7,910 nucleotides of DNA, taken from the NCBI GenBank assembly GCA_964553405.1, contig CAZKLS010000115.1:1-7910 (forward strand), written 5' to 3'. Every line of letters begins with the position of its first letter. Position 1 is the first letter of the stretch. Positions 1-6,376 of this stretch are shown here, piece after piece. The DNA comes from DATIRA01 sp964553405 (GTDB lineage Bacteria > Pseudomonadota > Gammaproteobacteria > Steroidobacterales > Steroidobacteraceae). The position numbers were made by a program, and so were the translations under genes. The notes under the pieces are model-generated. The model did not search any database. It saw only the letters and a list, made by a program, of their open reading frames with translations, and was not told where the DNA came from.

Positions 1-2475
1 TGGGGCGTCGGCATCGGCGATCCGCGCCAGACCTCGCGCGACGGCCTGTTCCCGACCTCCAAGGTCGTCGAGGGCTACGACTTCGTCGGCGAGCTCTGGC
101 CGACCTTCGGCCCGCTGGCGCCGGATGACGATCCCATCGACTTCGAGGGTCACGGCACGCACGTGGCCGACATCATCGGCGGTGCCGGCGGCGTAGCGCC
201 GGGCGTGGACCTGTACGCGGTCAAGGTCTGCAGCGCGGTGTCCAGCTCCTGCAGCGGCATCGCGCTGATCCAGGGCATGGAATACGTCGTCGACCCGAAC
301 GGCGACGGCGATACCTCCGACCGGATGGACGTGGTCAACATGTCGCTCGGCAGCAACTACGGCCAGGCCTTCGACGACGACCTCGCCTTCGCGGTGGACA
401 ACGCCACGGCCTTCGGCGTGATGACGGTCGCCTCCGCCGGTAACTCGAGCGACAAGCCCTACGTCACCGGCACGCCGGCCGCCGCGACGACCGCGCTGTC
501 GGTGGCCCAGACTCAGGTGCCCTCCGCGGCGCTCGGTCTGCTGACGCTGAACGGCGTCGACTACCCGGCCGAGTTCCAGCCCTGGTCGACCCCGCCTGCG
601 GGCGTGATCTCCGGTCCGCTGCAGTACGGCAACGGCGCCGGCGGCAACCTCAACGGCTGTGCACCGTTCGCGCCCGGCTCGCTGGCCGGACTCGTCGTGC
701 TGGTCGATCGCGGGGCCTGCAATTTCACGCTGAAGATCAAGAACATCGGCGCCGCCGGCGGCGTGGTCGGCATCATCGGGCTGATCGCCCCGGGTGCGCC
801 CTTCGCGGGCGGCGACGGCGGCGACCGGCCGATCGACATCCCTGGATACATGATCAGCCAGGCCGATTCGAACGCGTTCAAGGCGCAGATCGGCGGCACG
901 GTCACGGTGGATCCGGCGAACATCCTGCCGCTCGCGATGCAGATGGTCGGCAGCTCGTCCCGCGGTCCGCGTAATCCGGACAGCATGATCAAGCCCGAGA
1001 TCGGCGCGCCCGGCGCATCGGTGTCGGCGATCGCGGGCTCGGGCACCGGCACCGGACCGTTCGGCGGCACCTCCGGCGCCGCGCCGATGGTCTCCGGCTC
1101 TGCCGCGCTGCTGCTCGATGCCTACCCGGGCCTGAGCCCGGCGGAAACCAAGGCCCGCCTGATGAACAACGGCTACACCGGCGTCGAGACCGATCCGTTC
1201 ACCGGACCGGCACCGATCACCCGGATTGGCGGCGGTGAGGTGCGGGTCGACCGTGCGCTGAAGGCGCCCGCGGCGGCCTGGGACGAGGATACGCTGCAGG
1301 GCGGCCTCAGCTTCGGCTTCGTGGACGTCAGCAAGGACGTCGTGACGCTGCACAAGAAGGTGCGGATCCGCAACTACTCGAACAAGGCGGTGACCTACAC
1401 GGTGCAGCCGACGTTCCGCGATCCCGCCAAGGCCGGCGGCCCGGTCGCGGTGAGCGGTCCCGGCAAGGTGACTGTGCAGCCCGGCAAGGACGCGGTGCTT
1501 CCGGTCAAGCTGACCATCAGCGGCGCCGACCTGCCCGCCAACGCGATGAGCTCCGGTGCGGAAGGGGCCAACCCGGCCGCGCTGACGTTCAACGAGTTCG
1601 ACGGCTACCTGTTCCTCGACGACGGCAAGCATCCGATCCACCTGCCCTGGCACGTGCTGCCCCGCAAGGCGGCCGAGCTGAAGGGCCGGCAGGTGCTGAC
1701 GTTCAAGAAGGGTCAGGACCTCGTGTCTCTCGAGAACATCGGCGTCGGTACCGCGCAGACGGCAGCCTTCTCGCTGCTGGCGGTGAGCCCGAACCAGCCT
1801 GAGGGCGCGCAGGGCGGCCAGTCCCCGACACCGGACGCGCGCGCTTTCGGCGTGGCCACGTTCCCGGTGCCGGCGGGCTTCTGCTCGGGCAGCGACTCGT
1901 TCGTCTGGCAGTTCGCGGTCAACACCTGGGAGCGGCAGAGCCACTTGCTGCCGGTCAGTCACCTGGTGTACCTCGACACGAACCGGGACGGCCTGGACGA
2001 CTACGTGATCCTTAACCGTGACCTGTCGGGTCTCGGCACGATCACCGACGGCCGGCAGGTGGCCTGGGCCCTGAACCTGACGACGAACCAGGCTCGGGCG
2101 TTCTTCTTCGCGGAGCACGCGACCAACACCGGCAACACGGTGCTGACGGTCTGCGCGGAGCAGGTCGGTCTCAGCGGCGCGGATCTCGGGACGACCCCGG
2201 TCAACGTGACGCTGGTGACCCAGGACTTCTACTTCGGCGGTCCTGGCGACCTGATCACCGGTCTCACGGTGACGCCGTTCGGCGAGCGCTACGTTGGCGT
2301 GCCGGACGACATCGCCGGCAAGAGCGGCGGCTCGATGACGGTCTTCGACTTCGGGTCGCTGCCGGGCAACACCGAGGAACTCGGCATCATGCTGATCACC
2401 GACAGTGATCGGGGTGCCGGGAACCGCGGCGGAGCCGTGCAGGACGGCGAGGCCATGCTGTTCATGGCCAAGTAA
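1..2475 (+). CDS. Secreted S8 subtilisin-like serine protease with inserted PA domain (5'-partial)
   Basis: The reading frame is open from base 1, so the start, signal peptide, propeptide and catalytic Asp lie before the window; 824 residues are visible. Window residue 51 is the catalytic His in GHGTHVADIIGG (codon 151-153). Asn148 in SAGN is the oxyanion-hole residue. Ser358 in GGTSGAAPMVSG (codon 1072-1074) is the nucleophile. A protease-associated (PA) domain is inserted between Asn and Ser, at about residues 203-305, with LVVLVDRGACNF followed by AAGGVVGII. Residues about 437-560 resemble the Fn3-like domain of Vpr/C5a-type subtilases. Two acidic loops look able to bind calcium: DPNGDGDTSD at residue 98 and DTNRDGLDD at residue 659. 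No PPC domain, membrane anchor or sorting signal is seen at the C-terminus. The His usual after Pro in the Ser motif is Met here, but the triad residues in view are intact. The likely role is extracellular protein degradation. A GTG at 163 lies inside the catalytic His motif and is not the start. The S8 family is certain; the substrate is unknown. Confidence 0.95.
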   Translation, partial: WGVGIGDPRQTSRDGLFPTSKVVEGYDFVGELWPTFGPLAPDDDPIDFEGHGTHVADIIGGAGGVAPGVDLYAVKVCSAVSSSCSGIALIQGMEYVVDPNGDGDTSDRMDVVNMSLGSNYGQAFDDDLAFAVDNATAFGVMTVASAGNSSDKPYVTGTPAAATTALSVAQTQVPSAALGLLTLNGVDYPAEFQPWSTPPAGVISGPLQYGNGAGGNLNGCAPFAPGSLAGLVVLVDRGACNFTLKIKNIGAAGGVVGIIGLIAPGAPFAGGDGGDRPIDIPGYMISQADSNAFKAQIGGTVTVDPANILPLAMQMVGSSSRGPRNPDSMIKPEIGAPGASVSAIAGSGTGTGPFGGTSGAAPMVSGSAALLLDAYPGLSPAETKARLMNNGYTGVETDPFTGPAPITRIGGGEVRVDRALKAPAAAWDEDTLQGGLSFGFVDVSKDVVTLHKKVRIRNYSNKAVTYTVQPTFRDPAKAGGPVAVSGPGKVTVQPGKDAVLPVKLTISGADLPANAMSSGAEGANPAALTFNEFDGYLFLDDGKHPIHLPWHVLPRKAAELKGRQVLTFKKGQDLVSLENIGVGTAQTAAFSLLAVSPNQPEGAQGGQSPTPDARAFGVATFPVPAGFCSGSDSFVWQFAVNTWERQSHLLPVSHLVYLDTNRDGLDDYVILNRDLSGLGTITDGRQVAWALNLTTNQARAFFFAEHATNTGNTVLTVCAEQVGLSGADLGTTPVNVTLVTQDFYFGGPGDLITGLTVTPFGERYVGVPDDIAGKSGGSMTVFDFGSLPGNTEELGIMLITDSDRGAGNRGGAVQDGEAMLFMAK

Positions 2476-2496
2476 ACGCTCCGGCGTTGACGCTAC

Positions 2497-2533
2497 AGGG
2501 GCTCCCCCGCTCGCGGGGGAGCCCCTTTCTTTT
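2497..2533 (+). terminator. Strong intrinsic terminator of the first protease gene
   Basis: A perfect 14-bp stem pairs 2497-2510 with 2513-2526, with only TC between the arms (in practice the innermost pair opens to give a tetraloop). It is followed by a T-rich run at 2526-2533. It lies 21 bp after the stop codon of the upstream protease and should isolate that gene from the riboswitch-controlled gene downstream. Confidence 0.93.
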
Positions 2534-2571
2534 GCGTTATGTAATCGCGCGCCGGCGTCGCATGAAATCCA

Positions 2572-2600
2572 TTGCTTTTGACGCGGGCCGGGCGTAGCTT
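2572..2600 (+). promoter_or_regulatory. Possible sigma-70-type promoter for the riboswitch leader
   Basis: TTGCTT (2572-2577) and TAGCTT (2595-2600) are 17 bp apart, each matching 3 of 6 consensus positions. Transcription from here would begin near 2607, just before the aptamer, which is the position expected for a leader promoter. A nearby TTGACG (2578-2583) is a better -35 match but has no -10 at proper spacing. The call rests mainly on placement and is weak. Confidence 0.25.
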
Positions 2601-2606
2601 CCGCCG

Positions 2607-2703
2607 CACGGCAAGCGCCGAAGAGCACACCCTCTGCGAAGGGGGGCCGCAAAGCCACAACTCTTGATCATTACAGAACAAGAGGGTTGGGCTACCAGAT
2701 TGG
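2607..2703 (+). ncRNA. GEMM-I class cyclic dinucleotide riboswitch aptamer (c-di-GMP-I family, A20 variant)
   Basis: From 2623 to 2656 the RNA aligns without a gap over 34 nt to the Vibrio cholerae Vc2 c-di-GMP-I aptamer as I remember it. The conserved parts are GCACACC (Vc2 GCAAACC), a short stem 2632-2635/2640-2643 capped by the GNRA loop GCGA (2636-2639), GGG, and the hallmark CGCAAAGCC (2648-2656). The second helix pairs AGCC-a-CAAC (2653-2661) with GUUG-GGCU (2686-2693), with one bulged A. It continues as UCUUG/CAAGA (2662-2666/2679-2683) around a 12-nt loop. The family 3' signature follows as GGGCUACCAGAU (2689-2700). A2651 matches the ligand-stacking A47 and C2695 matches C92. Position 20, G in c-di-GMP sensors, is A here (2624), the substitution linked to cGAMP recognition. 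I could not resolve the outer closing helix, so the outer limits are approximate. The RNA sits in the 5' leader of a secreted protease, a typical GEMM target. Confidence 0.85.
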
Positions 2704-2716
2704 GGTCGTCGAGCCA

Positions 2717-2789
2717 CATCGGCAACGGTGCGGCATCGGGGTTCCACGCTGTCGGGAACGTGCCGATGCAGTGATTCTCTGCAATCGGC
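2717..2789 (+). promoter_or_regulatory. Candidate riboswitch expression platform with mutually exclusive hairpins
   Basis: Just after the aptamer the segment GCCGATGCAG (2762-2771) has three possible partners. Hairpin A pairs GCATCGG (2733-2739) with CCGATGC (2763-2769) and stacks an inner GTTCC/GGAAC stem (2741-2745/2755-2759). Hairpin B pairs 2762-2771 with CTGCAATCGGC (2779-2789): 10 bp with a single bulged A and a 7-nt loop. A third option pairs CATCGGC (2717-2723) with GCCGATG (2762-2768). A and B cannot coexist, which is the usual design of a switch. Neither is followed by a U-tract, so a simple intrinsic terminator is not supported; control of translation or of Rho access is more likely. 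The structures are seen by eye only. Confidence 0.5.
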
Positions 2790-2839
2790 GACCTGCTCCC
2801 CGCCTGCCTGCTGCACTACTTCAACCAGTGTTTTCCTGC

Positions 2840-2845
2840 AGGAGG
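2840..2845 (+). promoter_or_regulatory. Shine-Dalgarno site of the second protease gene
   Basis: AGGAGG is 4 nt before the ATG at 2850, within a longer purine run (2840-2848). It is a near-perfect ribosome binding site and fixes the start codon. Three CCTGC pentamers in the leader (2792, 2803, 2807) are complementary to GCAGG at 2838-2842 and could mask it. Confidence 0.85.
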
Positions 2846-2849
2846 AGAC

Positions 2850-5843
2850 ATGCGCAAGAAGCCATTGCTGACATTGCTCTCGACGGCCGCAGTCACGGCC
2901 GTCGCGGCGATGTCTGTCCCGCTCTCGACGGCCGTCGCGGCGCCCGGTGCCGAGGCGAAGTCCGCCGCGAAACAGAAATTCTCCAACAACGCCTACATCG
3001 TTCGTCTCGCCGAGCAGCCCGTGGTCGCCTACGACGGCAGCATCAAGGGCTACAAGGCCACCAGGCCGCGCAAGGGCCAGAAGATCGATCCCGACAGCCC
3101 GCAAGTGGTGAACTACAAGAGCTACCTCGAGTCGCGGCACGACCAGGTGCTCGCGAGCGTCGGTGGCGGCAAGAAGCTCTACAGCTACGGCTACGTGTTC
3201 AACGGCTTCGCCGCTGAGCTCACCCCCGCGCAGGCGGAGAAGCTCGCGCAGACGCAGGGCGTGCTGGCCGTCGAAAAGGACACGGTCCACGAGCTTGAGA
3301 CCTCCTCGACGCCCGCCTTCCTCGGGCTGAGCGGCCCGGGCGGCGTCTGGTCCCAGCTCGGCGTCACCGGCGAGAACGTCATCATCGGCATCGTCGATGG
3401 CGGCGCGTGGCCGGAGCACCCGAGCTTCTCGGACCGCACCGGCACGAACGGCAACGGGACGAAGGACGGCAAGCTCAGCTACCAGCAGATCCCGGGATGG
3501 CACGGCAAGTGCACGCCGGGCGAGGAATTCAACGCTTCGAACTGCAACCAGAAGCTGATCGGTGCGCGCTACTACAACTCCGGCTGGGGTGGCAACGCGG
3601 GCATCGACGCCCAGCTGCCGTGGGAGTTCAACTCGCCGCGCGACTTCGGTGGCCACGGTACGCACACGGCGACGACGGCCGGCGGCAATGCCGACGTCAT
3701 GCCGACCGGAGGCGCAGCCGCCTTCGGGCCGATGAGCGGCATCGCGCCGCGCGCGCGCATCGCCGCCTACAAGGTCTGCTGGGAGACCGGTACGGGCGGC
3801 AGCTGCTTCAGCACCGACAGCGTCGCGGCGATCGACCAGGCGGTCGCGGACGGCGTGGACGTGATCAACTTCTCGATCAGCGGTTCGCGCACCAACTTCC
3901 GCGACTCGGTCGAGATCGCGTTCCTGTACGCGGCGGATGCCGGCGTGTTCGTCGCGGCCTCGGCCGGCAACAGCGGTCCGACCAGCAGCACCGTTGCGCA
4001 CCCGGGTCCGTGGCTCACCACGGTCGCCGCGGGCACGCATAACAGGAATGGCGAGGGCTCGGTCACGCTCGGCAACGGCACGACCGTCTACGGCGCGTCA
4101 GTGGCGACCGCGGTCGGTCCTGCGCCCTTCATCGACTCCGAATCTGCCGGCCTGCCGGGCGCCGACCCGACGCTGGTGCGCCTCTGCGCTTCGACGGCCG
4201 ACACCGGTGGCGACCCCGTCCTCGACCCGGCCAAGGTCGCCGGCAAGATCGTGCTGTGCGATCGCGGCGTCTTTGCACGCGTCAACAAGAGCCTTGCCGT
4301 CGCGGAAGCGGGCGGCGTCGGCGCGGTGCTGGTCAACAACCCGACCAGTTCGTTGAACGCGGATTTCCACTTCGTGCCCACGGTCCACGTCCAGTTCTCG
4401 GATCGCGCCGCACTCAAGGCGTATGCCGCGACGTCGGGCGCGACGGCGACGATCAACGCCGCCACGATCGTCTACAACGCGCCGGCACCGTTCACCGCGA
4501 GCTTCTCCTCGCGCGGTCCGCTGCAGGCCGGCGGCGGCAGCCTGCTGAAGCCCGACCTGATCGCGCCGGGCCAGGACATCCTGGCGGGCGTGGCCCCTCC
4601 GGGAAACAGCGGCCGCCTGTTTGACCTGTACAGCGGCACCTCGATGTCGAGCCCGCACGTGGCCGGCCTCGCCGCGCTGTTCAAGCAGAAGTACCCGTCG
4701 TGGTCGCCGATGGCGATCAAGTCGGCGTTGATGACGACCGGCTTCGACGTGCTCGACGGCGGCACGCCTCCGGCCGCCGAGAACAACCCGATCCTGATCT
4801 TCCGCCAGGGCGCCGGTCATGTTGATCCGGCGGCGGCGATGAACCCGGGACTCGTGTTCGACTCCGGGTTCAACGACTGGCTGAACTTCATCTGTGGCAC
4901 GCAGCCGGGCTCGTTCTGCAGCGCCTTCACGCCGATCAACCCGAGCGACCTGAACGTCGCGTCGATCGCGCTCGGCGCCATGCCGGGCTCGCAGACGATC
5001 ACGCGCCGGGTGACGAACGTGGGTGGCAGCACCGCGACCTACAGCGCGTCGGTCTCCGGGATGGCCGGAATGACCGTCACGGTCAGCCCGTCGACGCTGA
5101 CTCTCGCGGCAGGTGAAACCAAGGAGTTCAGCGTCACGTTCAGCAACACTGGCGCAACACTGAACAACTACACGGGTGGCCAGCTGCGCTGGTCGGACGG
5201 CACCCACACCGTGCGCGTACCGATGGTCGTTCGGCCGGTGCTGTTCGGGGCGCCGTCCGAGGTCAGTGGCAGCTACGCCGTGGGCTTCGGCTACACGGGT
5301 GCGTTCTCGGCAACCGCCCGCGGCCTGATTCCGGCCGCGACGACCGACGGCGTCGTAGCGGACGACCCGACGGACGGCGCGTGCTCGCTCAGTTCGCCGA
5401 ACGCGCAGCTGATCCCGGTGACGATTCCCGCCGGCACGACGTATGCGCGCTTCTCGCTGTTCGACGCCGACGTGAATCCCGGCACGGACATCGACCTGTG
5501 CGTGGCCAATGCCGCCGGTTCCATCATCGGTTCCAGCGGATCCGGCACCTCGGCCGAGCAGGTCAGCCTGGTGAACCCGGCGGCCGGCAACTACACGGTC
5601 GTCGTGCAGGGCTGGGGCGTCGCGGGATCGAGCCCGTTCAAGCTCCACACCTGGCTGCTCGGCAGCACTGATGCCGGCAACATGACGGTCACCGCGCCGG
5701 GGTCCGCGACGATCGGAACGACGGGTCAGATCGACCTGTCGTTCACGGGACTCGCACCGGCGACCCGTTATCTCGGTTCCGTCGCCTACAGCGGCGTGGC
5801 CGGGCTGCCGGCACCGACGATCGTGCGCGTGGATACGCCGTAA
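2850..5843 (+). CDS. Secreted cucumisin-like S8 subtilase with I9 propeptide, PA, Fn3-like and PPC domains
   Basis: A complete 997-residue preproprotease. Residues 1 to about 31 form a Sec signal peptide (MRKK n-region, then an Ala/Val/Leu-rich core ending STAVAA; cleavage site not exact). Residues about 47-150 are an I9-type propeptide that chaperones and inhibits the enzyme. The triad is Asp183 (IGIVDGG), His269 (GGHGTHTAT) and Ser598 (SGTSMSSPHVAG), with oxyanion Asn374 (SAGNSGP). A PA domain lies between Asn and Ser (about 440-540, GKIVLCDRGV and AGGVGAVLVNN). The stretch after Ser, with GAGHVDPAAAMNPGLVFD, is typical of plant subtilases, and an Fn3-like domain follows (about 704-797). 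A PPC domain spans about 845-935 (DADVNPGTDIDLCV); such C-terminal domains are often removed after secretion. The last 50 residues form another short beta-rich segment. The Asp motif has DGG instead of the usual DTG/DSG. The gene stands alone between terminators behind a GEMM-I riboswitch, so expression is probably set by a cyclic dinucleotide. The role is extracellular proteolysis; substrate unknown. Confidence 0.97.
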   Translation: MRKKPLLTLLSTAAVTAVAAMSVPLSTAVAAPGAEAKSAAKQKFSNNAYIVRLAEQPVVAYDGSIKGYKATRPRKGQKIDPDSPQVVNYKSYLESRHDQVLASVGGGKKLYSYGYVFNGFAAELTPAQAEKLAQTQGVLAVEKDTVHELETSSTPAFLGLSGPGGVWSQLGVTGENVIIGIVDGGAWPEHPSFSDRTGTNGNGTKDGKLSYQQIPGWHGKCTPGEEFNASNCNQKLIGARYYNSGWGGNAGIDAQLPWEFNSPRDFGGHGTHTATTAGGNADVMPTGGAAAFGPMSGIAPRARIAAYKVCWETGTGGSCFSTDSVAAIDQAVADGVDVINFSISGSRTNFRDSVEIAFLYAADAGVFVAASAGNSGPTSSTVAHPGPWLTTVAAGTHNRNGEGSVTLGNGTTVYGASVATAVGPAPFIDSESAGLPGADPTLVRLCASTADTGGDPVLDPAKVAGKIVLCDRGVFARVNKSLAVAEAGGVGAVLVNNPTSSLNADFHFVPTVHVQFSDRAALKAYAATSGATATINAATIVYNAPAPFTASFSSRGPLQAGGGSLLKPDLIAPGQDILAGVAPPGNSGRLFDLYSGTSMSSPHVAGLAALFKQKYPSWSPMAIKSALMTTGFDVLDGGTPPAAENNPILIFRQGAGHVDPAAAMNPGLVFDSGFNDWLNFICGTQPGSFCSAFTPINPSDLNVASIALGAMPGSQTITRRVTNVGGSTATYSASVSGMAGMTVTVSPSTLTLAAGETKEFSVTFSNTGATLNNYTGGQLRWSDGTHTVRVPMVVRPVLFGAPSEVSGSYAVGFGYTGAFSATARGLIPAATTDGVVADDPTDGACSLSSPNAQLIPVTIPAGTTYARFSLFDADVNPGTDIDLCVANAAGSIIGSSGSGTSAEQVSLVNPAAGNYTVVVQGWGVAGSSPFKLHTWLLGSTDAGNMTVTAPGSATIGTTGQIDLSFTGLAPATRYLGSVAYSGVAGLPAPTIVRVDTP

Positions 5844-5876
5844 CGGTCCACGCGGCAACTGAGTCGTTCTCGACTG

Positions 5877-5912
5877 ACGCCCCGGGGAGCCATCCCCGGG
5901 GCGTTTTTCTTT
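5877..5912 (+). terminator. Strong intrinsic terminator of the second protease gene
   Basis: A perfect 12-bp stem pairs 5877-5888 with 5893-5904 around the loop GCCA and runs into TTTTTCTTTC. It begins 33 bp after the stop codon. The opposite strand has no T-run after the hairpin, so it probably does not terminate the convergent lipoprotein gene well. Confidence 0.93.
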
Positions 5913-5915
5913 CGG

Positions 5916-6344
5916 CTACATCGTCGCCGCGCCGGGCAGCGGTTGCTGGGACGATCCGTCCGGGCACAGGATCCAGTAGCCCCGCCGGCTGGCGTGGTAG
6001 TCGAGCGTGCGGTCGCCGGCGCGGACCCGGATCCGGTAACCCGGCACCAGCGCCTGCGTGTATTCCATTCCGGGGCGCGGACAGCCAAGGGACCCGTCGG
6101 GCCAGGTCACCACCTCGGCGCCGAGCACCTCGAGCGCGTCGCGCCCGAGCCCCGTCCGCTCGACCGCATCCGCCAGCACCGCCTCGATGATCGACTGCAT
6201 CGGCATCTCCCGGCCCGGCGGCATGATCGGCTGATCCACCTGCGCGGGTGCCGCGCAGGCCGCGAGCAGCAGGCTGAACAGCAGCCCGGCGGCGGCCGGC
6301 CTGCTGCGGTCGTTGCCATGTTTCTGCCTCATGATGGATAACAT
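5916..6344 (-). CDS. Small conserved lipoprotein of unknown function
   Basis: A 142-residue protein with a lipoprotein signal peptide: basic n-region (RQKHGNDRSR), hydrophobic core, and lipobox LAAC with the lipidated Cys at residue 30, so it should be membrane-anchored facing the periplasm. Ala at +2 argues for outer-membrane sorting. The mature part holds one compact domain (about residues 49-130): a helix-like stretch, then VVTWPDGSLGCPRPGMEYTQ, then LVPGYRIRV and DYHA, ending in ILCPDG. I recall this WPDGSLGCPxPGMxYTQ pattern from uncharacterised secreted proteins of many bacteria but know no function for it. Cys88 and Cys127 are the only Cys residues in the mature domain and could form a disulfide. 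Translation may instead start at Met5 (codon ending at 6332), which gives a tidier signal peptide; neither start has a clear ribosome binding site. It converges on the protease gene and diverges from rlmJ. Confidence 0.8.
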   Translation of the reverse strand: MLSIMRQKHGNDRSRPAAAGLLFSLLLAACAAPAQVDQPIMPPGREMPMQSIIEAVLADAVERTGLGRDALEVLGAEVVTWPDGSLGCPRPGMEYTQALVPGYRIRVRAGDRTLDYHASRRGYWILCPDGSSQQPLPGAATM

Positions 6345-6376
6345 CCGCCACGCATCCAGTCATTGCAAGCCTTACG

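Noticed and set aside
2762..2789. Hairpin B considered as an intrinsic terminator
   Set aside because: The stem is strong but it is followed by GACCTGCTCCCC with no U-tract.
2879..2941. Near-repeat CTCTCGACGGCC...GTCGCGGCG in the signal-peptide coding region
   Set aside because: It encodes the low-complexity Ala/Val/Ser/Thr core of the signal peptide; simple composition explains it.
2687..3217. 176-codon plus-strand frame starting in the riboswitch
   Set aside because: It overlaps the true protease frame, which has a strong ribosome site and signal peptide; its translation is Arg-rich with no motifs.
2493..4040. 515-codon open frame on the minus strand across the leader and the start of the second protease gene
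   Set aside because: It is Arg/Ala/Val-rich, crosses the terminator and riboswitch, and has no recognisable domain; a shadow.
4098..5858. 586-codon open frame on the minus strand inside the second protease gene
   Set aside because: Its product is Arg-rich low-complexity sequence with no family motifs; it is a GC-driven shadow of the well-supported protease frame.
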